From Epithemia pelagica (Eukaryota > Bacillariophyta > Bacillariophyceae > Surirellales > Surirellaceae): a DNA stretch of 64,000 bases. The position numbers were made by a program, and so were the translations under genes. The stretch lies in assembly GCA_946965045.2 (NCBI GenBank), contig OX337241.1:1116001-1180000 (forward strand). The letters run 5' to 3'. The notes beneath the pieces were generated by a model. It did not search any database and was not told the DNA's origin. It saw only the letters and a program-made list of their open reading frames with translations. Shown here one piece after another: positions 39,041 to 50,167 of this stretch. The stretch's first letter is position 1. The number at the start of each line of letters is the position of its first letter.

Positions 39041-39203
39041 GGTCGTTCTGGCACTTCTGATTTCTCTGATTGTTTCCGCAATGTCCAGACTTCCTTTTTT
39101 CTTGTTGGATCCACAGGAACCAAGAGGACCACCTTGATCTTTTTTGGTTGAGATTTGAGATGTTGTTTTGGTGCTTGCGTGTTATGGCACGAGCTTCTGC
39201 GTG

Positions 39204-39213
39204 TTCTTTGATT
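39204..39213. repeat. Target-site duplication, left
   Basis: TTCTTTGATT flanks the retrotransposon here and again at 44891-44900. The empty site in unit 3 (near 49820) has a single copy followed by CGCCCCGCAG. Confidence 0.9.
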
Positions 39214-39260
39214 GCTAGAGTATGTTGTTAGTCTAGCTATTCCCCAGCGCTAAGCGGGGA

Positions 39261-42200
39261 CTAAGAGTGGTGGGGCGGTTGCACCAAGGGTTTGGGACAA
39301 CCAATAGGGCGTGTATGGGGGAGGAGTGTAGGAGGAAGGAATTCGGCAAGAAACGAATTACGGAGTCGAAGTTGTCGTTTTTGTAACGACGCAGAGTCGT
39401 AGATGGCGAGTTGATGTGAGATGTGAGTTGCAAGGCCGATGGCGATAGCATGGCCAAGGGCGATGTGAGAGAAGGTGGACAAGGAGAGATGTTCATGTGG
39501 TGCAGAAGGTGTGGAGGTGCAGGAGGACAAAGGTTTGAAGGGGGGAGAAGGGGAGGTGAGATGCTTTGGGCAATGGGCAAATGTGGGGTAGAGTTCGAAG
39601 GCGTCTGGTTTGGGGGTCGTACGAGGTGAAGAAAGGCCAAGGCGGTCGTCTGGCCATTGTGGAGGTACATTGGGGCCAAAAAGGAAGTGCTGGGAGGAGG
39701 AGGGGTTGTGGAAAAGCAGATTATGGGCGAAATGTCCCAGGCCGCCGAGGTGATCGACAGTGAAAGGGACAAGGGCCATGTGGTGCTGGTTGAGCAGAGA
39801 AGCTGTATGGGCATCTCTTGTGAATTTATGTCGTGCCGCTACATGATGTGCCCTGCTGGCCAATGTGGCGATTTGGGAAAGATCGGGCAGATCGGTTGTA
39901 GAGGGAGAGGGAGGATCAAGTGGTGGGATGGTGACATCAATTGCAATATACGTTAAGTGATGTTGGTTCTCGGTGGGAATGAGTTGAATGCCAACGTCAG
40001 CAGGGCGAATGTTGGAGGAGTGGGCGGGTAGGAGGCCGAGGGGTTCGATGTGAACGTCGTCGGTGGATCGGGTATGACGGCTGTATGGGGCAAGTTGGCG
40101 CAGGATTTGAAAGAGACCATCTCTGATTGTATTGGATGCATGGGTCTTGGGAGCTTTGCGACACGAAAATAGATGGTCGCCGTATGGGTCGGGAGCGTTT
40201 GGTTGTTTGCATTGGCAGTGGTGTGTGTTTGGGAGAAGGGGAAGGCGTAGTTTGCGGTTGAGAATAATGGTGTAAAGGTGGTCGGGGATATGAAATGGGT
40301 GGAAGTGTCGTGGTTGGTGTAAGGCTCTGCTTATGAAAGGGGAGAGAGTGGAGGGAAGAGAAGGGAGTAGGTGGGATGGGAATGTTGCAATCAACCGGGG
40401 GAGGTGTGACTGTTGGATTGTTTGGTCGGTAAGGTTGTTTTGGATGTTATTTGGTAAGTGTTGTAGAAGTTGAGAGACAGGGTCTGTGGATGATGTTGTG
40501 ATGTGAAATGCGGCAAGGGCGTGGAGGAAGGTGTGGAAAAAGGGGAGGTGGGATGCGTGCCAGTCGCGGAATAAGTTGGAGTGGTATGGGGTAAGGGTTG
40601 TTGGTGTGTTTGGTGGGTTTGCGAGGGTGAGTGAACGTGTAATGGTACTGATCAGGGAAGGCAAGGCCATGGTGTGAGCGCTCGGGATGCCGAGGCCACC
40701 GTGGCGTTTGGGAAGGGTAGCGATTAGCAGGGCGTGGGGGGGAAGTGGTTGGTGCTGCTGTGTGGACCGTTGGAGGAAGGTTGTGTGGAGAGTATCAAGG
40801 GCGTGGGTGATAGAGGAGGACCAGTAGGCGTCGAGTTGGTTGGTGGCGGACATAAGAATGTCGGCCCAGAGCAGATGTGAAATGTTGGTGGCGATTGAAA
40901 ATCGGTACATAATGGACCGAGTCTGGGCGTTGGGGAGGAGCATGACTCGCTCTAGATGAGAGGCGGCAGTGGTGAGTCGTTGCATGATGAACGAGTGAAC
41001 GAAGTTGGGATGGCCAATGGGATGGCCTAAAAATCTGATACCGGTGGTGATCTCGGCGGCGGAAGGGTTCTGAGGGTTGAGGAAGGCAAGGGCAGTGGAT
41101 AGAGCGTGGGCGTCAGGGGGTTGCAGGTCTTGGAGTGGGGAGCGGCCAGAGGTAGACGTCATGATTTTTATTTTGGAGAGACTGATGTGGATGCCAAAAG
41201 GGGCGCCACGAGTTTGAAGTTGTGTTAAGAACCATGGAAGGTCTTGAAAGCAGAGACAAATTGATGTATCATCAAGGATGGATGTTGTATGAGCCGTGGC
41301 TCCATGGTCGTCATCCATTGGTTGGTTGTTGTTGCAGCGATTGGTGGCTCTGATTTGAAGGTCGGTGTTGATGGAATCAGTGATGGCTGAAAGGACCAAG
41401 CAAGCAAAAAGGGGGCTAAGAGGGCACCCCTGAGGGAAGCCCTCTTCCTGTAGAAAAGATTGGGGTAGTCGGGATTTGTCGTAGTACCAAGAGGTCGATA
41501 GTTGGGAATGGAGCAAATCGAACAGAGGAATCAGGGGGATTGTGGCAGGTCGCTGTTGGAGAATGAGGCGGCAAGCTTGTCGCGATACCGCATTAAACAT
41601 GTTTGTGAGATCAAGGAGGAGTAGAGCTCGTGTTGGTGTCTGAGGGGAGGTGATGTATTGCTGTAACTGGCAGATGGTGGACTGGATGGCTAAGTCAATG
41701 CCTCCGGACGTTTGAATGCCGAATTGTCCTAGAAGGGGGAGGAAATTGGAAAGGTGTGGGGCGGTGAGATATAGTGCGGCTGTGGCGGAGACGCGGCGGA
41801 GAGCGGTGCCTATGCCTATTGGACGAAGTTTAGAGGGATTTGTCGGGTCTTTATGAAGGGCTAAGAAATAATTTGCGGATACTAGATGGTGGATGGCTGG
41901 TGGGCCCCTTCCTTGGAGGATCAAGTTCAAGAGCGTAGTGAGAGGTTTTAAGAATGGGCAAGGGGATTTTTATTGCCTGTGGCATGATGAAGACCATAAG
42001 CAGCGATACTATCAATGGTGGAGGCAAAAGGGCCTGGCGCAGTGCCCCGTTTGAGTTTGTGCAGGACCGCTATAGTTTGGTTGTGGTTGAGTTGGAGTGG
42101 CGGTGTAGGAGGTGGTTTGTTACGTGTTGAACGTCGGGGTTGGTCGGAGGGAGTGGGAAGGGGAGGAGGCGTGGGCAAAGGGTCTGGATAGAGGGTCGTT

Positions 42201-43035
42201 TTGATGTGTTGAATACTGGTTCTGTGAGGGTGGCTATGGGGAGGGAGGCCGTGAGACGTTTGTAGGCAGTGGAGAAATTGTCGAGCTCGGCGGCGAGACT
42301 CGCCCGTTCGACAGCTTTGTCGTTGTCGGGGGAAGGAACAATGGTTGATGGAGAAAAGTTGCAATTTTGGGACCATGTGGATTCAATTAAGTGTTGGATA
42401 TTTCCTCGTTTAAGATGGGTGATACAAGCTCGGAGCGCTTGATGAGGCGAAGAGTATTCAAGTTTGCTAAATGGTGCAAGTAGGAGAGGCTCCAATACCA
42501 GGAGCAATTTCCAGAACGGGGTGGCATCTTCGGGACTGGGAGAGGTGGAAAGTACTGGCGGAGTGGCGTCAATAGTCCAGTTCACTACGAGGTTGAGAAT
42601 GGTTATGTACTCGGCTTTGGCTTGCGGAGATAAGAGATGCCAAAGGGTAGAACGAGAGGGAGGTGGAGTTGGTTCCCATGTTTGAAGAAAGTCTAGTGAT
42701 GCAGCCTATGCAGCGATGTAGTCGCAAGGCAGATTACGTAATTTGTGCTTTATTAATTGGAGATTAGAGTCTTTACGCTTATGGAATTTGTTCGTATGTT
42801 GGAGAAGATGGGCTTTGTCAAAATAAATAAATTTCGGATCGTTGCATATTGTGCAGGGGAAAAGGGAGGTTTGTTTGCAATAAAGTTCGGACATGTAGGT
42901 GGTTGGAATGTTGGGATGCGCATGCAGGAGGTGTTCACGTATGTGGCGTCGAGGGTGATTTGGAGGGGGAGACCGGAGAGACCAAGAACAAGTGGGACAG
43001 GGACAGGATTGTAGGAGGGATCGCGGGTGGGACAT
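39261..43035 (-). pseudogene. Retrotransposon ORF2: zinc finger, reverse transcriptase, endonuclease
   Basis: The ATG at 43035 lies eight bases after the ORF1 stop. The first 109 codons encode zinc-finger-like segments (CPCPTCSW followed by EHLLHAHP; CTICND followed by LLQHTNKFH) and end at a stop near 42706. Further frames (42585-42070, 42376-41948) contain KRGTAPGPFASTID, a typical region before the polymerase. The largest frame (41930-39261, 889 codons) has RT motifs LLLDLTNMFNAVSR, FPQGCPLSPLFA and ILDDTSI. Near its end CQCKQPNAPDPYGDHLFSC, RPADVGIQL and YIAIDVTIP form the Cys/His plus PD...D pattern of restriction-like endonucleases found in R2- and CRE-like elements. One stop and two or more frameshifts separate the parts. 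Confidence 0.82.
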
Positions 43036-43043
43036 GGCAACCT

Positions 43044-44890
43044 CTAAGTCACAGAGCCCCCTTGGGGCTTTGCGTTTTGAGTTTTGTCTTCCGCGTCCAT
43101 CCTGGCAAGAAGGTCATTAACGAAATCCCAAGTGGTCGCTAGGTCGTTGTCTTGGAAGGTCTGGATTGAAGCCAAATGCTTGATGAGCGCTTCTGTTTTG
43201 GAAGCATCACGTCCATAGACGTGAGCTATAAGTGTGAGAAATTCCTCCATGGTTGCCTGGGACCGAGTTGCCGATGTGATGTTGTGTTGTTGTAGGAGAT
43301 GGATGACTTCGTCTGGGGTGTTGGAAGTGGAAACTCCGTTTCGGCCATTGTTTTGCTACTGGAACTGTAGTGTGATTCATTGGGGGATGCAAAGCGGTTG
43401 TTGTTGTTGCTGTTATTGGACGTTGTAGTAGCAACCGGTTGGGGATTGGGTTGTGCCGGGAGTTTGGTAGTAGTCCAGGATTCATCGGTGTTGTTGTTGT
43501 TGGTGGTGGATTCCGCTGGTGTCATTCGTTTTTTCTGAGGAGGTTCTCGGGTGGGGGACACGATGGGGGTAGTGGCTTGGCGAGGAGTGGGCAAAGCCGG
43601 GTTGGTCCTGGTGATCCTTGCCGCTAAGCGTTGTAAGCGTTGGGTATGATTTTGGTGCTGGTTCATTGGTGGGATGGCGGCTGGGTTGTTGTTTTGTCTT
43701 GGAGGTTGCTGCGGAGTACTAAGCACTGGCGGAGGGAGCAGTTCGGTTGGAAATCCGGGGTAATGATGCAGTTGATTTGCGTCAAGTGTAAAAGTGTCAG
43801 GAGCACTTCTAAGAAACAAGTTGTAGCCGGTTGGTTCAATAGTATGTGCATTGAAGGTAGGAAAAATTCCTTCAAAGACGGGAAGGGTGTATAGTTGTGC
43901 CCAGTCTTGCGGCTTTGGTGGGAGGATGGGTGCCGAAAAGTGGATCACTGTACACCTGGTTTGAAAGTGGTGGTCAATATTCTTGACACTAGTGATACAG
44001 TCTGTGCGTTGGCTTTCGTTGTCGCTTGGAGGGAAAGGGTGTATCTGATAGACAGTCCCGAACCAGGTGAAATCCTGTTCGTTGTCTTGGATGGCGTGGG
44101 TGAAGCGGGAGACTGAACCTAAAAAGGTTTGGAACATGGACTTGGATGAAGCGGAAACTTGAATGACTGGGACGGTAGCTTTTACGCCGCTTTCGAGGGT
44201 TCCGGACATTGTTCCATCACGGAACCCAATGTGGTTTTTAAAGTCATATAAACCGGAGAGATTGGGGGGGGGGGAGGTAAGGGCGGATTTGTTGGTGTAT
44301 GGCTTCCTGTAGATGGATGAAACCTTGCTTGTTCTTGATAGCCATAGCCGGGATGCCTCCGACAATTCCCATGGCCTGAGCATTGGGGTTGTTGCATGCT
44401 GGGAGATAGAGAACCAATTGATGAGCGCGAGGGTCGGTCGTCGGTCCTTTGGGTTGGTTAGGAATTTTGTTGTACTTGAACGGACGAAGGATGATTTGAT
44501 CACCGTGCATGGTTTCTGTGAATTCAGATTTATGATGCTGGTGCCAACGTTGAAGGACAAATCTGATCACTTGATCTTGAAAAATTTCGTAGTCAAACGG
44601 TTTGTTGTTGCAGGCCGGTTTGAAGGCCAGATGGTATATGCTTCGGAAATGGCCATTCCGTGCGGCCGGTTTTTTGGTCTCGATGAATTCTATGCGATGG
44701 ATGGCGATCGCCAAAGGGTGCTCACCTTGTCGTTGTTGATGGTGATGAAGCGTTGCTTCGATCAGATCTTTTAACATGTTGCCCGTCACTGGCGCACGAC
44801 GGATCTCTTCGGACTTCGAGTCATGGTGGAGGTAACCCAGCACATGGAACAACACTGCTGGTTCAGGTTCGCTATGTTTTGGGGTATAGG
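43044..44890 (-). pseudogene. Retrotransposon ORF1 (gag-like), frameshifted
   Basis: Two overlapping frames (44924-44244 and 44560-43226) and a short third one (43250-43044) together look like one protein. The break between the first two falls at a run of ten C residues on the coding strand (about 44262-44271). The protein is Pro/His/Thr-rich with a globular N-terminal part (FHVLGYLHHDSK, PACNNPNAQAMGIVGGIPAM), with no domain I recognise. The first in-frame Met codon upstream lies in the flanking host DNA. Confidence 0.7.
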
Positions 44891-44900
44891 TTCTTTGATT
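44891..44900. repeat. Target-site duplication, right
   Basis: This is the second copy of TTCTTTGATT, immediately followed by host sequence CGCCCCGCAGAT that continues the interrupted unit. Confidence 0.9.
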
Positions 44901-45229
44901 CGCCCCGCAGATCTCTCGTGTCATCCATCAACTGCCCCACCATATGTCAGATTGAGTCGCGAAAACGATCCATGCCAGAATAATTGATGCACCCGAGATT
45001 GATCTATCTGCGATCTGCGGGGAGTCCGTGCGGAGTATATGATAGTCCGGAGGAAGGTTGTTGGAAGCAAAATTTCATGTCACACAGCCAGTCGTGCGAA
45101 GAGACTCCTCCAAAGCAGCTCTACGTTTCAAAGGAAGACACAAGTCGGTTGCAATCAACTTCTTGTTGCGTCGTTTCACGATAAGAGGTCAGGACAAACA
45201 AAGAGTTCAAGACAACAAAGCAATACAAA
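44901..45229. other. Leader region of kinase copy 2
   Basis: The sequence is nearly identical to 49830-50167 ahead of copy 3. A small frame starting at ATG 44987 (65 codons) is kept in both copies with one substitution, which recent duplication alone explains. No function is implied. Confidence 0.5.
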
Positions 45230-47812
45230 ATGAGTAAGGCTGCGCAAGAAAACCTTGAGATTCCACAGAATCAGGAACGGCAAATTGTCAATGCCGAGGA
45301 CCCTTCTACAGAGGAAGCGATGAAGGAACACGCCGTTGCCAAGAAGAAGCCGTCACGCCACGCACGCCCTGAGTACCCCAAGTTATCATTGATTGCTGGC
45401 GACACCGATGATTCGAGAGATGATGAGGAAATTAAGAAGGGCAAAGAAGAATGGCTGGAGAATGGGGAGGAGCAAATTAAGGAGAGACAGAGAAATGCTT
45501 TCGGTGATGATGCTCCCACTTTCTTTCGTGACTTGGACTCTGACGACAAAAAGTCAACGCGGTTTCTGAGAGCCACGGATATCTTGAAAAATATTTGGCC
45601 GGGTGGGGAAATCAATCTGGACGACATCGATACCATAATTGAGCGACTACAGAACATTCCATATCTGGGAAATGGAACCTTGAAAAACGATCTTGACCAT
45701 GCCCGAGGGATTTGCAATGCCAGCGGCGACGACGACAATAATGACGGGATCAGTGATCAAATGAAGAAACGTTTGGCAAGCATTCAAGACGAAGGGACTC
45801 GTAAGTTTTTTTTGGCGCTAGCAAAAAAAAACAGAGGAAGACAATGAACGTACATAACCAACTCTTATTTCTCTCTGGTTTGAACCAGGCCGAAGCGACA
45901 AAAACCACCTGTTCTCCTAGCGGTGGCGCGAATACCAACGAATCTACGGCCTCCAAGAAGCGAAAGAGGAATGAAGAAGAAGCAAAACTCGAGGAAAGAC
46001 GCGAGGTCTACGCGCTTGCAGAAGCGGAAACGATTTTTTCACCGATCTTGGAAGGTCCTGCAGACATTGAAGACGTTCTACAGGACCTTACCAAGGTTAG
46101 TCCACACGACAAAGCAGAAAAACGTCTGAGAAAGGTAATGACTGTTCTCGAAAGGTACCTTGAAGAAGCAACCTTTTTGAAGAACCACGATAACCTGTAC
46201 AGGGAAAAAGTAGAGAAAGGGCTAAAAGCCTTGCGGCACAAAATTCGTCAGACGAGCATGGAGCCTGAGGATTCTTATACCAGTGACTCAGCGTCATCCC
46301 AGTCGGAAGTCTCTTCCTCTACTGCAACACCCGAAGAGAAATATGCACCCGGGGCGTATGCTCACGAAACAGATGGCACGCAGCCTTGGATTCGGTGTCT
46401 TTTACAGTTGATCGGTGCGTGTTGGGAACCCGATTCTTCGGAGAGATCCAGCCCAGCAAAAAATTTTGTTCTCAGAGAGGTTATGATTCCAAGTACCCGT
46501 TATCGACGCAAACGATCGATGGACTTCTTGCTTCAGAAGAAAGGGCGATTAGAAGCCGTTATTTTTGACGATAATCTGACGGTTCCTGTGGAAGCAAAGC
46601 CGGGATGCCGTAGTTCTGAGAAACACGACAAACTCTGGAATGAGGCCACAAATAAAGTTTTATCTCACCTTGCGAAGCATCTTTTCGTTGGCTTCAATTT
46701 TGCGTGCTGGGGTGTGCCCTGTCACATTACTGGGATTGTTGTGTCCATGGCCGCCATTCAGATTTTGCAGCTGCGTTATAAAAACGTGGGTTCACCTGAC
46801 GCCAAGTTGGTGTTATATCGGTCCCAGCTGATGCCTCTCATGAAAGTTGGGCACTTGAAAAATGGGCAGACTCCGCGGGAGATGAAAACAAAGAATCGTT
46901 TGATTCACTCAGAAGAGTTCTGTACAGGACGGACGGGAGAGGTGGATTGGATGATGTTGGACTTCCCCTGGGAGTTCGGGCACTGTTGAATCTTATGAAT
47001 CAACCCAGTAATAAACTGTATGGCTTCTCAGTGGACATTGAAGCCGAGATCTTGGGCCCTCAGATCGGGAGCGGTGGAACGGCGATAGTTTTTCGCAGAA
47101 AGGGTGACGCCGCGAGTGTGATAAAGGTTTCTCGGTATGGTATCAAGAGGGGCATTAACAACGAAAGGGAAATATTGAAGAAGCTGGCAACTGGTTGCAC
47201 AAACCTTCCTAAGGAAATCGCCAACACTTTTCAAGGAAACAAGTTGGAGGTCAAGCTTGGCTGTGTTAAAATTTCTTTGCCCGCCATTGAGCTGAGTCCT
47301 GCTGGGAAAAATGCGTCTGCGTATTTGAATTCATTAGAGAAGACAAAAGCTTTGGGCTTGCGCCTCATCATCGAGGGGATCAATTCGGCCTTGCAGTATT
47401 TACATGAAAAAAAAATTTGTCATTGTGATGTGACTCCCAAAAATATAATCATCGTTGAGGGAAAAGTGATACGAGAGCGGTGCTGATTGACTTCTCGGTT
47501 GCGCGAAAGCTCGGAGAAAGCGTCACTGGCTTTTTGGGGACACCGGATTACACCCACCGCGAAATATTTCTTAAAGAAACTTGAACGACTTGTGAGGAAA
47601 AAGACAAAGCAGGGCTTGGGTTCACGATGGCTTTTTTCGCAAATGGTTCTATTTTACCATGGGAGGCACTTACGTCTAGCTCTGAATTGAAATCTGCATT
47701 AGATAATCGCCTCGAAAGAGCCCAAGGGGTCACCAAACACATCAAGTTCGGGCAAGAAATCAAGGCAGAAATTGAAAAGCTTCTTGAGTATGACAAGATT
47801 GGTAGCAAGTAG
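45230..47812 (+). pseudogene. Nuclease-kinase gene copy 2, frameshifted
   Basis: The start codon and first 200 codons match copy 3 almost exactly. Then a deletion of about 70 bases at 45834 (loss of the stretch after the poly-A run), a frameshift before 46900, another near 47466 and a stop near 47582 break the frame. The nuclease core is kept with VPVEAKPG (Glu codon 46591-46593). The kinase glycine loop IGSGGTAIVF, HCDVTPKN and DFSVARKL remain recognisable. Confidence 0.9.
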
Positions 47813-48499
47813 TACCTAACGGCCTCGTCCGAAAAACGATAGTCTCACGATCCTGCGAAATAGCTTGTTGTTTCAATACGGATTGTGCTATTTTGGAGGT
47901 ATGGGCGAACTACTTCCTCTTTGTAGACAGTTACGAGTAACCCACGAGGAATCGATGTCCACGCTGATTGACGCAATGCAACACAGAGAAACGCACGAAA
48001 GGAGCCGAGAAAATGAATCCTTATGTATTCGGAATTCACATGAACAAAGGTTTTAGATGACTCCACTTGGTTGGATAGATGAGCACAACTGGTTTACGAT
48101 CTGAACCGGATTCCAGGGTGCTTTGGGATTGGCCCATATCCTAATCTACTCCAACCAGAACTGTGTTTTACTAGTGAAAAAAAAAATGAAAGAATCTTGG
48201 TGGCGCGTTAGCGATACTGCTGTATTCTTTGGCAAAAAAGACACGTGTTGCGAATACATTGCGTGAAGTGTGTGTGTGAGTGTGCCGTTCCAATAATGTC
48301 ATCTCCATCCCTATCGCGAACCATGTGTGTTTGCCGCCGTCCTGTCAAATGTTGAACTGTGATTGACTTTGTGTGTCTCTGTCGTTGGTTCTGGCTTGTC
48401 TTTCTCCTCATGTCGTCGTCTCGTTGTTCCACCGCAATTCCGACCAGCAGGACCATTCTTGCTTTTCCCGAGTATCATACGTTCATTGTGTCGTTCGTG
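47813..48499. other. Spacer between kinase copy 2 and SOUL fragment
   Basis: The sequence is homologous to 37173-37872 and 52796-53487. No gene is seen. Confidence 0.55.
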
Positions 48500-48952
48500 T
48501 TATGGTTGCACCGACTTGGCCTCTGCTTCATCTTCCTCCATGAAAGGCAAGACCGCGACGGCAATTTCATTGCGTCGCAAGATACTCTAGGGTGGATTGT
48601 ACTGAAAGACCACATGGGGGACCGTCGAACCATGGGGGACATCCAATTCCACACCATCCAAGGCCAATCCAGCCAAGAGGGCATTCTTTTGTCGCATGAC
48701 TTCACCCTTGGTGGCAAAGCCTGTAAATCGTCGTACGGCCAACCGGGCGGGAGGAATGTCTTGAATCAAAATTTGACCCGGTTTGTCGAGACCATACCAA
48801 TATTCGTTGGTACTGCTTTCGTCCTGCGCCAAGGGTTCCGGAGGGGACAAAGGGGTGGTTGAGGATGAGGAGCCATTATAAAAGGTCCCAAATAAAAGCG
48901 CATTTCTCCCGACATGGTCGTGGTGACGGGCGTCGTCATTTCCATCGAGACA
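48500..48952 (-). pseudogene. SOUL gene 3' fragment, copy 2
   Basis: The layout and shared frameshift are as in the fragment at 37873-38334. This copy differs from the intact gene near its 3' end (CGTCGCAAGATACTC in place of CGTTTCAAGACGGGC), while the first fragment matches the intact gene there. Confidence 0.9.
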
Positions 48953-49658
48953 AACAACTCATGAGCAGTCGTCAATTTTGCAATTCCTCCATCAGCACCA
49001 AATTCTCTTTCTTTCTTCACATTCTCTACAGTGCATACACCACCCACCTTGATGGTTTCTTGATGCACCAATTCATCAATTTCATCTGTCGTCACTCCTA
49101 CCGCAACCGCACGTCCCGCCAAGTCCAATATTTCTCGCGCCAAGGCACCTGCCTCTCGCATTTTTTCAATTTCCTTGGCTGTTTTGACTTCAATCATCCA
49201 CACGGCAACAAAGGTTTGGCGGCACTCCGTCCTGGCGTCCCAGTTTCGGCATAATCGGGCTTGAGAATTTCTGGTACCGTCACAATCTTTTGAGGACTTT
49301 GTTGTCCTGGACGAATGGCTCCCGCATATGGAAATCGATCCAGTTGTTGCGGCATGGGTGCCGTCGTTGTCTAGGAGGACGATGAAGTGGTTCGGCTCTT
49401 GCTGCTGGTGCTGCCACCACCAAATCCCTTGGACGCTTTGGCAGTCGACTTTTTCTTTTTGTTGTGCATCATAAATAAAGACCATTCCTGATCTCTCCTC
49501 GTTGCTGTTGATGTTTGAACGGAGGACCATTGTGTTCTGGATATCTCCATGGATCCTCCTGTTTGTGGAGCCCCAAGAAACGCACTTGCGTGGGCAAGAA
49601 ACGAGAGCAACAGGAACAGGTTACAGACGCATATCCTTGACATGATTTCTAATCTCAT
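48953..49658 (-). pseudogene. Methionine aminopeptidase 5' fragment, copy 2
   Basis: This is almost identical to 38335-39040, with the same two-base insertion, and has an extra stop in exon 1 near 49370. An open minus-strand frame (49530-48766) reads from the aminopeptidase part through the unspliced intron into SOUL sequence across the junction (AHELFVSMEMTTP), so a chimeric peptide is possible on paper. Confidence 0.9.
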
Positions 49659-50167
49659 GGTCGTTCTGGCACTTCTGATTTCTCTGATTGTTTCCGCAAT
49701 GTCCAGACTTCCTTTTTTCTTGTTAGATCCACAGGAACCAAGAGGACCACCTTGATCTAATTTGGTTTAGATTATTTGTTGTTTTGGTGCTTGCGTGTTA
49801 TGGCACGAGCTTCTGCGTGTTCTTTGATTCGCCCCGCAGATTTCTCGTGTCAGTGTGGCTCCATCCATCAACTGCCCCACCATGTCAGATTGAGTCGCGA
49901 AAACGATCCATGCCAGAATAATTGATGCACCCGAGATTGATCTATCTGCGATCTGCGGGGAGTCCGTGCGGAGTATATTATAGTCCGGAGGAAGGTTGTT
50001 GGAAGCAAAATTTCATGTCACACAGCCAGTCGTGCGAAGAGACTCCTCCAAAGCAGCTCTACGTTTCAAAGGAAGACACAAGTCGGTTGCAATCAACTTC
50101 TTGTTGCGTCGTTTCACGATAAGAGGTCAGGACAAACAAAGAGTTCAAGACAACAAAGCAATACAAA
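49659..50167. other. Leader region of kinase copy 3, empty retrotransposon site
   Basis: The region contains the uninterrupted TTCTTTGATTCGCCCCGCAG site that is split by the retrotransposon in unit 2. It serves as the divergent upstream region of the aminopeptidase fragment and kinase copy 3. Confidence 0.6.

Larger units (their letters stand above)
39214..44890 (-). mobile_element. Non-LTR retrotransposon with RLE-type endonuclease, 5' truncated
   Basis: The 5677-base insert lies between 10-bp direct repeats and is missing from the matching site in unit 3. Reading on the minus strand there is a gag-like ORF1 (about 44890-43044), then ORF2 starting at 43035 with C2H2-type zinc fingers, a reverse transcriptase and a C-terminal Cys/His motif plus PD-type nuclease. 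No poly(A) tail is seen at the 3' end (39214 side), where a small hairpin around CCCCAGCGC/GCGGGG lies. In-frame coding begins at the very edge of the insert without its own ATG, so the 5' end is probably truncated. Frameshifts and a stop make it inactive. Confidence 0.88.

Noticed and set aside
44987-45184. Small open frame ahead of kinase copy 2, also ahead of copy 3
   Set aside because: It is kept in both copies, but the whole surrounding region is nearly identical through recent duplication, so this is not evidence of coding.
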